Shown piece by piece: positions 27,412 to 38,900 of a DNA stretch of 64,000 nt (position 1 is the stretch's first letter; each line of letters starts with the position of its first letter). This DNA is from Mesorhizobium sp. AR07 (GTDB taxonomy: Bacteria > Pseudomonadota > Alphaproteobacteria > Rhizobiales > Rhizobiaceae). The notes below the pieces were generated by a model, which saw only the letters and a program-made list of their open reading frames with translations, was not told the DNA's origin and did no database searches. A program made the position numbers and the translations under genes. The stretch spans positions 930,001 through 994,000 of the forward strand of contig NZ_CP080525.1 in NCBI RefSeq assembly GCF_024746815.1, written 5' to 3'.

Positions 27412-29880
27412 TCAGTTCTTTCTGGGCAATTGCGGCACGAGGCTGCGCTTGCCGCCGTCCTTGCCCTTGGCTTCGGGCTTCTGCGCCACCAGCTTCTTGG
27501 CGGCGGGCTTTTTCGCCACGACCTTTGTCGGCTTCGGCGTTTCTTCCGGCTCTTCCTTCTTCGGCTTCACCGGCGCCTCGTCGGCGAGCGATTCGAGCTT
27601 CAGCCCGGTCTCGCCGGTTTCCTTCTTCTCGACGGTGACGCGCACCGTGCCGCCCTTCTTGAGCTTGCCGAAAAGCACCTCGTCGGCCAACGGCTTCTTG
27701 ATGTGCTCCTGGATGACCCGGCCGAGCGGCCGCGCGCCCATGCGTTCGTCATAGCCCTTGTCGGCGAGCCAGGAGATGGCTTCCGGCGACAGGTCGAAGG
27801 TGACGCCGCGCTCGGAAAGCTGGGCCTCGAGCTGCATGACGAACTTCTGCACCACCTGATGGATAACCGGCACCGGCAACGAACCGAACGGGATGATCGC
27901 ATCGAGACGGTTGCGGAATTCCGGCGTGAACAGCCGGTTGATCGCCTCGACATCGTCGCCTTCGCGCTTGGTCGAGCCGAAGCCGATTGCCGCGCGCTGC
28001 GCATCCGACGCACCCGCATTGGTGGTCATGATCAGGATCACATTGCGGAAGTCGATCTGCTTGCCGTTGTGGTCGGTCAGCTTGCCGTGGTCCATCACCT
28101 GCAACAGGATGTTGAACAGATCCGGATGCGCCTTCTCGACTTCGTCCAGCAGCAACACGCAGTGCGGATGCTGGTCGACGCCGTCGGTCAACAGACCGCC
28201 CTGGTCGAAGCCGACATAGCCGGGAGGGGCGCCGATCAGCCGCGAGACGGTGTGGCGTTCCATGTATTCCGACATGTCGAAGCGGATCAGCTCGACGCCG
28301 AGCGATGCAGCCAATTGCTTGGCCACTTCGGTCTTGCCGACGCCGGTCGGACCCGAGAACAGGTAGGAGCCGATCGGCTTCTCCGGTTCGCGCAGGCCGG
28401 CACGTGCCAGCTTGATCGCCGAGGTCAGCGCGCTGATGGCCGTGTCCTGGCCATAGACGACACGCTTCAACTCGATATCGAGGCCCTGCAGCACCTTCTC
28501 GTCGTCGGCCGAAACCGTCTTCGGCGGGATGCGGGCCATGGTGGCGATCGTCGCTTCGATCTCCTTGATGCCGATCGTCTTCTTGCGCTTGGCTTCCGGC
28601 ACCAGCATCTGCGAGGCGCCGGTCTCGTCGATCACGTCGATCGCCTTGTCCGGCAGCTTGCGGTCGTTGATGTAGCGCGCCGACAGCTCCACCGAGGCCT
28701 TGATCGCCTCGTTGGTGAACTTCACCTTGTGGAACTCCTCATAGTAGGGCTTGAGGCCCTTCATGATCTCGATGGCGTCCTCGATGGTCGGCTCGTTGAC
28801 GTCGATCTTCTGGAAGCGCCGCACCAGGGCACGATCCTTCTCGAAGAACTGGCGGAATTCCTTGTAGGTGGTCGAGCCGATGCAGCGGATCGCACCCGAC
28901 GACAAGGCAGGCTTCAACAGGTTCGACGCGTCCATGGCGCCGCCCGAAGTCGCTCCTGCCCCGATCACCGTATGGATCTCGTCGATGAACAGCACGGCAC
29001 CCGGATAATCCTCGAGCTCCTTGACGACCTGCTTCAGCCGTTCCTCGAAATCGCCGCGATAGCGCGTGCCGGCGAGCAGCGTGCCCATGTCGAGCGCGAA
29101 GATGGTGGCGTTGTGCAGCACTTCGGGAACGTCGCCCTCGACGATGCGCTTGGCGAGGCCCTCGGCGATCGCCGTCTTGCCGACGCCGGGATCACCGACG
29201 TAGAGCGGGTTGTTCTTGGAGCGGCGGCACAGCACCTGGATGGTGCGGTTGATCTCCAACTCGCGGCCGATCAGCGGGTCGATCTTGCCGGCCTTGGCCT
29301 TGTTGTTGAGGTTGACGCAATAAGCGGTCAGCGCGTCCTGCTGCTGCTTCTTCTTGCCGCCTTCCTCTTGCGGCTCGGCACCGTTCTGGCCGCCCTGCTC
29401 ATCATCGGCGCCGCGCGGCGAGCGTGTCTCCGACGCGCCCGGACGCTTGGCAATGCCGTGCGAGATGTAGTTGACCGCGTCGTAGCGGGTCATCTGCTGT
29501 TCCTGCAGGAAATAGGCGGCATGGCTCTCGCGCTCGGCGAAGATGGCGACGAGCACGTTGGCGCCCGACACCTCCTCGCGGCCCGACGACTGCACATGGA
29601 TCACCGCGCGCTGGATGACGCGCTGGAAGCCGGCGGTCGGCTTGGAGTCCTCGTCGTAGCCGGTGACCAGATTGTCGAGCTCGGTGTCGATATAGGTGAG
29701 AACCGTGTGCTTCAGCTCTTCGAGGTCGACATTGCAGGCGCGCATGACAGCGGCCGCCTCGGTGTCGTCGATGAGCGCGAGCAGCAAATGTTCAAGGGTT
29801 GCATATTCATGGTGCCGCTCATTGGCGAGCGTCAGCGCCTGGTGAAGCGCCTTTTCCAGGCCTTGGGAGAAAGCCGGCAT
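27412..29880 (-). CDS. clpA: ATP-dependent Clp protease ATP-binding subunit ClpA
   Basis: An 822-residue AAA+ unfoldase that feeds substrates to ClpP. The N-terminal ClpN repeat domain (residues about 1-145) is followed by two AAA modules with Walker A motifs [12 protein letters not shown] and [12 protein letters not shown] and the ClpP-docking loop region. The C-terminus carries an unusual Lys/Pro/Glu-rich tail of about 60 residues ([20 protein letters not shown] and on). It sits 6 bp downstream of its adaptor gene clpS. Confidence 0.97.
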   Translation of the reverse strand: MPAFSQGLEKALHQALTLANERHHEYATLEHLLLALIDDTEAAAVMRACNVDLEELKHTVLTYIDTELDNLVTGYDEDSKPTAGFQRVIQRAVIHVQSSGREEVSGANVLVAIFAERESHAAYFLQEQQMTRYDAVNYISHGIAKRPGASETRSPRGADDEQGGQNGAEPQEEGGKKKQQQDALTAYCVNLNNKAKAGKIDPLIGRELEINRTIQVLCRRSKNNPLYVGDPGVGKTAIAEGLAKRIVEGDVPEVLHNATIFALDMGTLLAGTRYRGDFEERLKQVVKELEDYPGAVLFIDEIHTVIGAGATSGGAMDASNLLKPALSSGAIRCIGSTTYKEFRQFFEKDRALVRRFQKIDVNEPTIEDAIEIMKGLKPYYEEFHKVKFTNEAIKASVELSARYINDRKLPDKAIDVIDETGASQMLVPEAKRKKTIGIKEIEATIATMARIPPKTVSADDEKVLQGLDIELKRVVYGQDTAISALTSAIKLARAGLREPEKPIGSYLFSGPTGVGKTEVAKQLAASLGVELIRFDMSEYMERHTVSRLIGAPPGYVGFDQGGLLTDGVDQHPHCVLLLDEVEKAHPDLFNILLQVMDHGKLTDHNGKQIDFRNVILIMTTNAGASDAQRAAIGFGSTKREGDDVEAINRLFTPEFRNRLDAIIPFGSLPVPVIHQVVQKFVMQLEAQLSERGVTFDLSPEAISWLADKGYDERMGARPLGRVIQEHIKKPLADEVLFGKLKKGGTVRVTVEKKETGETGLKLESLADEAPVKPKKEEPEETPKPTKVVAKKPAAKKLVAQKPEAKGKDGGKRSLVPQLPRKN

Positions 29881-29886
29881 GTTACC

Positions 29887-30216
29887 TCACTTCTTCTCCA
29901 TCACGCATTGCAGCGGATGCTGATTCTGTCGGGCGAAATCCATGACCTGAGACACTTTGGTCTCGGCCACCTCGAATGTATAGACCCCGCACTCGCCCAC
30001 TCCATGATTGTGAACATGGAGCATGATGCGTGTGGCGGCTTCGCGGTCCTTCTGGAAAAAACGCTCCAGCACGTGAACCACGAACTCCATGGGCGTGTAG
30101 TCGTCGTTGAGGATGAGGACCCGGTAGAGGCTGGGCTTCTTGGTCTTTGTTTTGGTGCGCGTGATGACGGCGGTCCCACGGCCGGCCCCATTGCCGTCGC
30201 CGTCGCCGTTTTGCAT
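29887..30216 (-). CDS. clpS: ClpS adaptor protein
   Basis: A 109-residue adaptor that delivers N-degron substrates to ClpA. The core motif [20 protein letters not shown] is followed by [18 protein letters not shown], which contains the ClpA-binding and N-end-residue pocket. The N-terminal 30 residues are a low-complexity Gly/Asn/Asp segment, then a TKTKTKK stretch. The ATG at 30216 was chosen; an extension to 30282 is possible but has no conserved sequence. It is operonic with clpA. Confidence 0.95.
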   Translation of the reverse strand: MQNGDGDGNGAGRGTAVITRTKTKTKKPSLYRVLILNDDYTPMEFVVHVLERFFQKDREAATRIMLHVHNHGVGECGVYTFEVAETKVSQVMDFARQNQHPLQCVMEKK

Positions 30217-30417
30217 CCGCGCCACGCGTCCCGTGGCAGTCAAACCGATCGTCACGTATTCCTGCCTCTTTCGAATCCTCATGCACGTTCGACATGTAGG
30301 TCTTCGATGGACGATTTTAAGCCCTTCTGTTTAGCTGACAATATGGCTAGGTGACCAAACTTGGCCGATTTTCGCAATCGTGAAGCGGCGCGAGGCCACC
30401 AAGCGGAAATTGACATG

Positions 30418-30450
30418 AAAAAACCCGGCCGCATTTCCGCGACCGGGTTT
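30418..30450 (-). terminator. Intrinsic terminator after the phasin gene
   Basis: AAAACCCGG at the left and CCGGGTTTT at the right form a 9-bp stem flanked by A and T tracts about 45 bp after the phasin stop. The tracts on both sides also allow termination of any plus-strand transcript. Confidence 0.8.
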
Positions 30451-30494
30451 TATCCCGGGCCCAAAGGGCCAGATCTGGATCAGTTCAGGCGAAA

Positions 30495-30824
30495 TTACTT
30501 CGCCTTGGCAACGATCGATTCGAACGGCTTGTAGGCTTCCTTGGCGAGTTCGGCATAGAGATCGCCAATCTTGGTGGCCTCGGCGACGAACGCCTCGTAG
30601 GACTGCTTGGTGTAGTCGGACTGGATCTCGATCGCCTTTTCCAGCGACTTGGCCGAAAACATCTTCTCGACGGCGGCGCTGCCGGCCTCAAAGCTCTTCT
30701 TGGTGTATTCGCCAGCCTCGGTGGCGATCGCCTGCGCGCCCTTGGAGAGCGAAGCGAAGCTCTTCAATCCGGTGTCGGCAAACTCTTTGCCGTATTTGCT
30801 GAAGTCCTCATAGGTCTGGGTCAT
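30495..30824 (-). CDS. Phasin (polyhydroxyalkanoate granule-associated protein)
   Basis: A 109-residue mostly helical amphipathic protein with the phasin signature region FASLSKGAQAIATEAGEYTK and IEIQSDYTKQSYEAFVAEAT. Phasins coat PHB granules in the cytoplasm. The ATG at 30824 is preferred; one at 30833 would add three residues. The gene has its own promoter/operator (30871-30912) and terminator, so it is a single-gene unit. Regulation by the PHB sensor PhaR is likely by analogy. Confidence 0.85.
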   Translation of the reverse strand: MTQTYEDFSKYGKEFADTGLKSFASLSKGAQAIATEAGEYTKKSFEAGSAAVEKMFSAKSLEKAIEIQSDYTKQSYEAFVAEATKIGDLYAELAKEAYKPFESIVAKAK

Positions 30825-30870
30825 TTCACGCATTCCCTTGGGTTGAAGCGTCCTTCTTCGGGGCGCTCTT

Positions 30871-30912
30871 GTGCAATGCACGCTAATATATTGTGCGCCG
30901 CACAAAAGTCAA
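30871..30912 (-). promoter_or_regulatory. Phasin promoter with palindromic operators (PhaR-like)
   Basis: On the minus strand a TTGACT -35 box (30912-30907) and a TATATT -10 box (30890-30885) are 16 bp apart. The spacer holds an almost perfect palindrome, TTGTGCGCCGCACAA on the plus strand (30891-30905). A second palindrome, GTGCAATGCAC (30871-30881), covers the expected transcription start. A protein bound at either would block RNA polymerase. Rhizobial phasin genes are known targets of PhaR, which binds TGC/GCA-rich palindromes; assignment to PhaR is inferred. Confidence 0.7.
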
Positions 30913-31107
30913 TATTTCACCTGCGCGCGGGGCCGCCTGCGCAGGCAATGGCTAAAAATCAAATAAAGTGAGTTTCAAGCCCGAAGAAAATGGTGAACGC
31001 GGCGGTTACCATAAACGGATTGGTAACGCTGCCCCGCTAGCTTGGCCGCAAGTGAGGCAGAACCCTTTGCCGCCTCCAACGCAACGAAGAATTCAAGGGA
31101 AGTACCA

Positions 31108-32538
31108 GTGCGTAAGGCGTTGTTGGGCATCGTTTCCAAATCCACCTCCCCCCTCAAAGCGGTCATGATCCTCGCCTTGGCGTTGACATTCGCCTGCGGT
31201 GACGTCGCCTCGTCATTTGCGGCGCGGCCGGCGGCCATCGTCATCGACGCCAAGACCGGCAAGGTGCTCTACTCGGCGGATGCCGATGGCAGGCGCTATC
31301 CGGCTTCGCTGACCAAGATGATGACGCTTTACCTGACCTTCGAGGCGCTGACGAAGGGCAAGATCAGCAGGAATTCGCAAGTTGTGTTTTCGGCCAACGC
31401 CGCGGCCGAGCCGCCGACGAAACTCGGCGTGAAGGCAGGCGGTTCGGTCACGGTCGAAACCGCGATCCTGTCGATGGTCACCAAGTCGGCGAACGACTCG
31501 GCGACCGCGCTGGGCGAAATGCTCGGCGGCAATGAAACCAATTTCGCCCGCATGATGACAGCCAAGGCGCGGGCGCTCGGCATGAACGGCACCGTTTTCC
31601 GCAACGCCAACGGCCTGCCCAATCCCGGCCAGTTCACCACCGCGCGCGATATGGCGACGCTCGGCATCGCTCTGCGGGAACATTTCCCCCAGTACTACGG
31701 CTATTTCTCGCAGCGCTCCTTTCTCTATGGGCGTCAGCGCATCAACGGTCACAACCGGCTGCTGGGACGCATCAAGGGCGTCGACGGCATCAAGACCGGC
31801 TACACCCGCGCCTCCGGCTTCAACCTCGTCTCGTCGGTTTCCGACGGCAATCGCCGCATCGTCGGCGTGGTCATGGGCGGCACGTCGGGCGGTAGCCGCG
31901 ACAACCAGATGGCCACGTTGATCAACACCTATATGCCGCGGGCATCGACTCGCGGCGGTGGCGATCTGGTCGCCAAGGCCGGCGGCGGCAACCCGGTCAC
32001 CGCCCTTGCCAAGGTGTTGTTGCCCAAGCACGACGCGCCGACGCCGGACGACAAGCCAGTGGTGGCGCAGGACGATGCGACCCAAGACGATGCCACCGTT
32101 GCCGAGGACGCCACTGTCGCGGAAGACAGCACCGCGCAGAGCGAAGAGGCTGCCCCCGTCGTCAAGACCAAGAAGGTCAAGACCGTTATCGTATCGGCGC
32201 CACAGGTTGCAACAGCCCAGGTCGTGGCGGCCTATACCGAACCGACGCCGACGGTCGACCCTGTCAACACGGCGTCGACCGCGTCGGTGCCATCAGGCTG
32301 GGCCATCCAGGTCGCCTCGTCGCCGAAGCAGTCGGAAGCCCAGGCCTTCCTCGACAAGACCACCAAGCAGGCGCCCAAAGTGCTGGCCGACGCGTCCGGC
32401 TTCACCGTCGCCTTCGACAAGGACGGCGTCACCTACTACCGCGCCCGTTTCGGTGGCTTTGGTTCGAGGACCGCCGCCTGGAAGGCCTGCACCGCTTTGA
32501 AGAAGAAGAACATCGAGTGCTACGCCGTCCAGCAGTAG
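31108..32538 (+). CDS. D-alanyl-D-alanine carboxypeptidase (S11) with C-terminal SPOR domain
   Basis: A 476-residue penicillin-binding protein. A signal/anchor segment (residues about 16-40) is followed by the S11 peptidase domain with the three active-site motifs PASLTKMMTL (SxxK), KSANDSATALGE (SxN) and DGIKTGYTRASG (KTG). An acidic, repetitive linker (DDATQDDATVAEDATVAEDS) leads to a SPOR domain (GWAIQVASSPKQSEAQAFLD to the end) that binds denuded septal glycan. GTG at 31108 was chosen because AAGGGA lies upstream and the signal peptide then sits near the N-terminus. It likely trims peptidoglycan at the division site. Confidence 0.92.
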   Translation: MRKALLGIVSKSTSPLKAVMILALALTFACGDVASSFAARPAAIVIDAKTGKVLYSADADGRRYPASLTKMMTLYLTFEALTKGKISRNSQVVFSANAAAEPPTKLGVKAGGSVTVETAILSMVTKSANDSATALGEMLGGNETNFARMMTAKARALGMNGTVFRNANGLPNPGQFTTARDMATLGIALREHFPQYYGYFSQRSFLYGRQRINGHNRLLGRIKGVDGIKTGYTRASGFNLVSSVSDGNRRIVGVVMGGTSGGSRDNQMATLINTYMPRASTRGGGDLVAKAGGGNPVTALAKVLLPKHDAPTPDDKPVVAQDDATQDDATVAEDATVAEDSTAQSEEAAPVVKTKKVKTVIVSAPQVATAQVVAAYTEPTPTVDPVNTASTASVPSGWAIQVASSPKQSEAQAFLDKTTKQAPKVLADASGFTVAFDKDGVTYYRARFGGFGSRTAAWKACTALKKKNIECYAVQQ

Positions 32539-32584
32539 GACGGCGTGGAACAATCTCCCGGAAAAATTCTGCGTCGAAGGAGAA

Positions 32585-33286
32585 CTAGTTGTGATTGGAG
32601 AGCAAGACGTCCTTGGCTTCGTTGATTCGCGCCGCCAGGAAAGACGTACCGCCGACATCGGGGTGCAGGCGCTGCATCAGGCGGCGGTGCGCCTTGCGGA
32701 CATCCGCCGCGGCGGCCCCCGCTTCAAGACCAAGGACCTTGTAGGCCTCCTCCTTAGTCATGGCGCCCGGACCTGGCGCAACACCCAGCCCTTCGCCACC
32801 GTTCGTCTCAGCGTTTTTGCGCCAGACGGGAAATCTGCCGTCAAGATACGTCTCTAGCAACTGCCGGCTCTCCGGATCGCTAGAGAGTTCGCGGTAGAGA
32901 TGCTGTATTTCAGCCAGCCCCATCGCGCCAAGCATCTTGCCTTCGTGGCGGCCAGCCAGCACAAGTCCTTCGAGGCCGCCCGTATCGTGATCGAGTTCCA
33001 TTTCGAGCGCTGCCGTCCGCACGGTTGACCGTTTTCCGGGCGCCGGCCTCGTATCCGGCCGGCTGGCGCGCATGGCGCCGTACCATGCAATTGCCGCGAA
33101 CAGGATGATGCCGCCGATCCCATCACGCCCGACCAGAAGCACGGCGCCGCCCACCAGCGCCAGCAGCATCGGCCCCAGCGTTGTCATTCCGCTTGCCAGC
33201 CTGGCCGGATCGGCGCGCAAGAACGCCGTGGCCACGCTCAGCAGCACCAGAACCAATGCGACCAGAACGATAATTGCGCCTAACAT
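32585..33286 (-). CDS. Membrane-anchored DnaJ-domain protein (Pam18/TIM14-like layout)
   Basis: A 233-residue protein with two or three N-terminal membrane helices (residues about 1-75), a middle region of unknown fold (MGLAEIQHLYRELSSDPESR) and a C-terminal J domain (residues about 175-233: EEAYKVLGLEAGAAAADVRK, with the HPDV motif in RLHPDVGGTSF). The J domain at the C-terminus after a membrane segment resembles mitochondrial TIM14/Pam18 and its alphaproteobacterial relatives. It would stimulate DnaK at the inner membrane; the client is unknown. Confidence 0.82.
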   Translation of the reverse strand: MLGAIIVLVALVLVLLSVATAFLRADPARLASGMTTLGPMLLALVGGAVLLVGRDGIGGIILFAAIAWYGAMRASRPDTRPAPGKRSTVRTAALEMELDHDTGGLEGLVLAGRHEGKMLGAMGLAEIQHLYRELSSDPESRQLLETYLDGRFPVWRKNAETNGGEGLGVAPGPGAMTKEEAYKVLGLEAGAAAADVRKAHRRLMQRLHPDVGGTSFLAARINEAKDVLLSNHN

Positions 33287-33613
33287 TTCCCACCGCCCCG
33301 CGGATCCCTTGTCGCTTCGGACAGCCGCGCGAATTCCCTAGACACTTTTTCTGCTTCCCAAGACACTTTTTCTGCGCCGAAATGATGACCTTTCCCGCAC
33401 CGCATGGCAGCAAGGCCATACGGTCGGGCCCAGCCAGCGACACCGTCAGGCTCGTCCGGCGCAACAATGGCCTTTGTCGATCCCGGCAGGTTCTCGTCGC
33501 TCATGAATTTCAAGATGTGGCGTTGTCGCGTCGCTTGCAAGTCCAGTACGGCGCAAGATTGAGGGCCAGCAGGCTGCTGCAACCAGCGCAGACAAGCGCT
33601 CCCGCGTGACGAC
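33287..33613. other. 327-bp intergenic region without a supported gene
   Basis: ORFs here are open on both strands but show no recognisable protein and no ribosome-binding site. The segment contains a 15-base direct repeat at 33340 and 33361 and the divergent-upstream region of the DnaJ gene. Nothing else was recognised. Confidence 0.5.
33340..33375. repeat. Tandem AGACACTTTTTCTGC repeat, 21-bp period
   Basis: Two exact copies of AGACACTTTTTCTGC start at 33340 and 33361. They are separated by six bases, about 54 bp upstream of the DnaJ-like gene. They could be tandem binding sites or a slippage duplication. Confidence 0.7.
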
Positions 33614-34051
33614 CTAAAGCAAGCCGAGATCGGCAAGCTCGCGCCTGAGCTTCGGCGGCATCTCGATCAGCCCGGCGTTGCCCTTGCCGAGATCGGCCGG
33701 CGCGTCCGACGGTTTCAGATAGCGCCAGCCCTGAAAGGCCCGGCGCGGCTGCCAGTCGGTGCGCACGACTTGCGGGTCGAGAATCAGATGGCAACGGCCG
33801 ATGCCTTCGTCGTCGGTGAATGGCCGGATCTCGGTGATCAGCTGGCGGCATTGCACAATGCCCTTGATCACCCAGTAGAGCGAACCGCCATCGGTGACCT
33901 CCGCGCCGCGCGTCGGCATCATGCGCGTGGTGTGATAGTGCTCGATCGGTTCGCCGGCGCGCCGCCGCTCGTCGAGGCGGAAGGCGATCCACTCTTCGAG
34001 ATCCTCGACGCTGTCGCAGCCGACACAGAGTTTTAGCAGGTTGAGAGACAT
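33614..34051 (-). CDS. DUF1489 family protein
   Basis: A 145-residue protein beginning MSLNLLKLCVGCDSVEDLEE, with YHTTRMMPTRGAEVTDGGSL and CHLILDPQVVRTDWQPRRAF, the hallmarks of DUF1489. The family is almost restricted to alphaproteobacteria and has no known function. Conserved Cys, His and Arg residues suggest nucleic acid or metal binding, but this is only a guess. It stands alone, 88 bp from sdaA. Confidence 0.85.
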   Translation of the reverse strand: MSLNLLKLCVGCDSVEDLEEWIAFRLDERRRAGEPIEHYHTTRMMPTRGAEVTDGGSLYWVIKGIVQCRQLITEIRPFTDDEGIGRCHLILDPQVVRTDWQPRRAFQGWRYLKPSDAPADLGKGNAGLIEMPPKLRRELADLGLL

Positions 34052-34139
34052 CGCTTAAGGTTTAGACCCGTGTGCGGATGCGTCAACGGCCTGATCGACT
34101 TCTCCACAGTGCCAGCACTCAGATACCAGGCCTGGTCTC

Positions 34140-35543
<1,404 letters not shown>

Positions 35544-35724
35544 GCGCTGTCGTCTCCGGGAGAGAGATCAAGGACTACATATAGGAACTGCGCTGATGTT
35601 TCCGCTCTTTTGGAAATCGCGGCGCAGCACCTGCCGACCTTGTTTGCTCCCGCAGCGACATTGATTGTCGATCGCTCCATGGCGAACATCGAAGCGCTCG
35701 CCCTGAATGTGATAAATTCTGCCC

Positions 35725-36468
35725 ATGGGCGATTCCCTCCATCTTTCGACAGCCGATCTCGCGGCGTTGGCGTTCTTCCTCGTCGCATGGCTGGCGCACA
35801 CGCTCGCCTCCGACGGCAAGCTGGTCAGCCGCGTATCGCTGACGACGGCGATGAATGCGCAACGCGAGGCCTGGATGCGGACCATGGCCGAACGCGAAAT
35901 CCGCATCGTCGACACCGCCATCATGAGCGGCCTGCAACAGGGAACCGCCTTTTTCGCCTCCAGTTCGCTGATTGCGATTGGCGGCTGCTTTGCCTTGCTC
36001 GGCGCGTCCGACCGGGTTCTTGAAGTGCTCAGCGACCTGCCCCTGGGCGGCGCCCCGTCGCGCGCGGCCTTTCAGATAAAGGTGTTCGGATTGGTGCTGA
36101 TCCTGGCGTTTTCCTTCTTCAAATTCGGCTGGGCCTACCGGCTGTTCAACTATTGCACGATCCTGATCGGCGCCGTGCCGATCCCGCATGGCGAAGCCTC
36201 GCGCAATCCGGTCACCGAAACGGCGGTCTGGCGTGCGGCGCGGATGAACATGCTCGCCGGCAAGCATTTCAATTCCGGCCTGCGCGGCGTGTTCTTCTCG
36301 ATCGGCTATCTCGGCTGGTTCGTCGACCCGACGGTGTTCGTGCTGTCGACGCTGTTGCTGCTGGCGGTGCTGGTGCGGCGCCAATTCTTCTCGGCGGCTA
36401 GGCAGGCGGTGATCGGTCAGCCGCCAGGCCCTGGAAAGGGCCGGTCGATCCGGCCCGGCAGCCAGTAG
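35725..36468 (+). CDS. DUF599 family membrane protein
   Basis: A 247-residue integral membrane protein with about four membrane helices (residues about 8-30, 72-95, 110-150 and 200-222). NAQREAWMRTMAEREIRIVD and FGWAYRLFNYCTILIGA are typical of DUF599, whose function is unknown. Its last 52 bp overlap the 3' end of the convergent ydcF-like gene; the tail (PPGPGKGRSIRPGSQ) lies in the overlap and may be an extension. Confidence 0.83.
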   Translation: MGDSLHLSTADLAALAFFLVAWLAHTLASDGKLVSRVSLTTAMNAQREAWMRTMAEREIRIVDTAIMSGLQQGTAFFASSSLIAIGGCFALLGASDRVLEVLSDLPLGGAPSRAAFQIKVFGLVLILAFSFFKFGWAYRLFNYCTILIGAVPIPHGEASRNPVTETAVWRAARMNMLAGKHFNSGLRGVFFSIGYLGWFVDPTVFVLSTLLLLAVLVRRQFFSAARQAVIGQPPGPGKGRSIRPGSQ

Positions 36469-37214
36469 GCGAAAAGCCCTGTCCATTCTTTGGCCGCCAC
36501 CGTGGTCGTTTCCAGCGCGTCGAGCGGATTGTCGGCAAACAAGCTGACGCCTTCCTTGCCGGAAGTGCGATAGTCGACCGGCCAGGGAACGGTTGGGAAA
36601 CCGGCCTTGTCGAAGAGCGCTTTGGCGCGCGGCATATGGAAGGCCGATGTTACCAAGAGCCATGTTTCGCCAGGTTTTGGCGACACTAGCTCCCTGGTGA
36701 AGACGGCATTCTCGTAAGTATTGCGGGACTTGTTTTCCAGGATCAGCCGATCGGCTGCCACCCCAAGCGCTGTCAGAAGACGCTGGGCCGTGGCGGCATC
36801 GCCCTCGCCTTCGAGAATGAGTTCCCCGGCACCGCCTGAAACCACCACCTTCGCGTCGGGATAGCGTCGAGCCAACACCGCCGTCTCGACAAAACGATCA
36901 CCGGCGGCGCTCAACTCATAGCCGCCTCGCGCCAAATTGATCCGCCCTTCCATGCCGCCGCCAAGCACGACAATGCCAGCAACATGGTCCGGTGCTAACG
37001 GACGTGGAAAGCGCTCTTCCAGAGGACCGATGATCATCGCCCCGAGCGACGTCCAGGCCGAAAGTGCGAGGATGAGGAACGCCAGCACGCTGCCGGTGGC
37101 AGCCAGCCGCCGTCGGCCGATCATTGCGGCAAGCAGCCCGGCCAGCAGCAAGAAAATAGCCAGGTTGAGCGGCTGGATGAAGAACCAGAAGATCTTGGAA
37201 AGATAGAAGAACAT
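36417..37214 (-). CDS. YdcF/ElyC (DUF218) family protein
   Basis: A 265-residue inner-membrane protein. Two N-terminal helices (residues about 5-60) precede a DUF218 Rossmann-like domain with GIVVLGGGMEGRINLARGGY, VVVSGGAGELILEGEGDAAT and NTYENAVFTRELV. E. coli ElyC acts in envelope and undecaprenyl-lipid metabolism; a similar role here is inferred. It overlaps the convergent DUF599 gene by 52 bp. Confidence 0.87.
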   Translation of the reverse strand: MFFYLSKIFWFFIQPLNLAIFLLLAGLLAAMIGRRRLAATGSVLAFLILALSAWTSLGAMIIGPLEERFPRPLAPDHVAGIVVLGGGMEGRINLARGGYELSAAGDRFVETAVLARRYPDAKVVVSGGAGELILEGEGDAATAQRLLTALGVAADRLILENKSRNTYENAVFTRELVSPKPGETWLLVTSAFHMPRAKALFDKAGFPTVPWPVDYRTSGKEGVSLFADNPLDALETTTVAAKEWTGLFAYWLPGRIDRPFPGPGG

Positions 37215-37279
37215 CGCTCACCCCATTACAGCGCCGCGCGTTCTTGGACGCGCAAAGGACGCTGTAACACTTTGATTTT

Positions 37280-37318
37280 GCGCATGATAAATCGATTCCG
37301 ATTTTCGGGGTCATGCGC
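37280..37318. repeat. Palindromic intergenic repeat
   Basis: GCGCATGA (37280-37287) and TCATGCGC (37311-37318) are perfect inverted arms around an ATCGATTCCGATTTTCGGGG core. It resembles the repeats at 15316-15360 and 60937-61006. It lies between ydcF and the end of gatA, and could terminate gatA transcription as a hairpin. Confidence 0.6.
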
Positions 37319-37334
37319 TAGACGAGCGACATCC

Positions 37335-38900
37335 TTACCACCACTTTTCCGGCTGAAATGTGCCGGCGGCCTGCTCGATAACGGCAGCGGTCTGAAACAG
37401 GGTTTCCTCATCGAACGGCCGGCCGATCAGCTGCAGGCCGAGCGGCAGGCCCTTGGCGTCGAGCCCGGCGGGCACAGAGATGCCCGGCAGGCCGGCCATG
37501 TTCACGGTGACGGTGAAGATGTCGTTCAGGTACATCTTGACCGGATCGGCGGCCATGTCCTCGTCCGCGATGCCGAAGGCGGCGGACGGCGTCGCCGGGG
37601 TCAGGATGACATCGACGCCGGCGGCGAAGACACTCTCAAAGTCGCGCTTGATCAGATTGCGCACCTTCTGCGCCTGCAGATAGTAGGCGTCATAGTAGCC
37701 GGCCGACAGCACGTAGGTGCCGATCATGATGCGGCGCTTGACCTCGCGGCCGAAACCGGCGGCGCGGGTCTTCTCATACATATCGACGATGTCCTTGCCC
37801 GGCACGCGCAGCCCGTAGCGGACGCCATCGTAGCGGGCAAGGTTGGATGAAGCCTCGGCGGGCGCCACGATGTAGTAGGCCGGCAGCGCGTATTTGGTGT
37901 GCGGCAGGGAAATGTCGACGATCTCGGCGCCGGCGTCCTTCAGCCAGGCAATGCCCTTCTGCCACAGCGCCTCGATCTCTTCGGGCATGCCGTCGACGCG
38001 GTATTCCTTGGGAATGCCGACCTTCATGCCCTTGATCGGCTTGCCGATCGCCGCCTCATAGTCCGGCACCGGCCGGTCGACCGAGGTCGTGTCCTTCGGA
38101 TCGACGGAGGCCATCGACTTCAACAGGATCGCGGCATCACGCACGTCGCGGGCGATCGGCCCGGCCTGGTCGAGCGACGAGGCGAAGGCGACGATGCCCC
38201 AGCGCGAGCAGCGGCCATAGGTCGGCTTGATGCCGACGGTGCCGGTGAAGGCGGCCGGCTGGCGGATCGAGCCGCCAGTATCCGTCGCGGTCGCGCCGGC
38301 GCACAGGAAGGCCGAGACCGCGGTCGCCGATCCGCCGGAAGAACCGCCCGGCACCAGCTGCGCATTGTCCAGGCTGCGCGCGGTCTTGGTGCCGCCGGCC
38401 GAGACGAAGCCGCCGTCGCCCTGATGCGTTGTCGGCATCACCACCGTGTCGAGGCGCGAGCGCCGCCACGGGTTGATGACCGGGCCGTAGTAGGACGTCT
38501 CGTTGGACGAGCCCATGGCGAACTCGTCCATGTTGAGCTTGCCCAGCATGACCGCGCCATCGGCCCAAAGATTGGCGGTAACGGTCGATTCGTAGCGCGG
38601 CTTGAACCCATCGAGCACATGGCTGCAGGCCTGGGTATGGACGCCTTCGGTGCCGAAGAGGTCCTTGATGCCGAGCGGGATGCCTTCCAGCGCACCGCCC
38701 TCGCCCTTCGCCAGCTTTGCGTCGGAAGCCTTGGCCATGTCGCGCGCCTTGTCGCCAGTGACCGCGACATAGGCATTGAGCGCCGGATTGGCGCGATCGA
38801 TGGCCGCGAGATAGGCCTCGGTGATCTCGGCCGCGGTGATGTCCTTGCCGCGCAGCTTGGCGCGGGCCTGCGAGATCGTCAGCTGGGTCAGGTCGCTCAT
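37335..38900 (-). CDS. gatA: Aspartyl/glutamyl-tRNA amidotransferase subunit A
   Basis: A 521-residue amidase-signature enzyme that makes the ammonia for converting Glu-tRNA(Gln) and Asp-tRNA(Asn). The catalytic triad is present: Lys in [10 protein letters not shown], Ser in [13 protein letters not shown] and Ser in [12 protein letters not shown]. An insertion around [20 protein letters not shown] lies before the glycine-rich motif, as in rhizobial GatA. The start at 38900 shares one base with the stop of the preceding GNAT gene. gatC lies 0.5 kb upstream and gatB is not in the window. Confidence 0.97.
   Translation of the reverse strand: MSDLTQLTISQARAKLRGKDITAAEITEAYLAAIDRANPALNAYVAVTGDKARDMAKASDAKLAKGEGGALEGIPLGIKDLFGTEGVHTQACSHVLDGFKPRYESTVTANLWADGAVMLGKLNMDEFAMGSSNETSYYGPVINPWRRSRLDTVVMPTTHQGDGGFVSAGGTKTARSLDNAQLVPGGSSGGSATAVSAFLCAGATATDTGGSIRQPAAFTGTVGIKPTYGRCSRWGIVAFASSLDQAGPIARDVRDAAILLKSMASVDPKDTTSVDRPVPDYEAAIGKPIKGMKVGIPKEYRVDGMPEEIEALWQKGIAWLKDAGAEIVDISLPHTKYALPAYYIVAPAEASSNLARYDGVRYGLRVPGKDIVDMYEKTRAAGFGREVKRRIMIGTYVLSAGYYDAYYLQAQKVRNLIKRDFESVFAAGVDVILTPATPSAAFGIADEDMAADPVKMYLNDIFTVTVNMAGLPGISVPAGLDAKGLPLGLQLIGRPFDEETLFQTAAVIEQAAGTFQPEKWW

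Noticed and set aside
27430..30354. 974-residue ORF on the plus strand
   Set aside because: It is antisense to clpA and clpS, which are certain genes; its composition is that of a codon-position shadow in GC-rich DNA.
33280..33636. 118-residue minus-strand ORF between the DnaJ-like and DUF1489 genes
   Set aside because: No ribosome-binding site or family; it contains the tandem repeat and overlaps the starts of neighbours.
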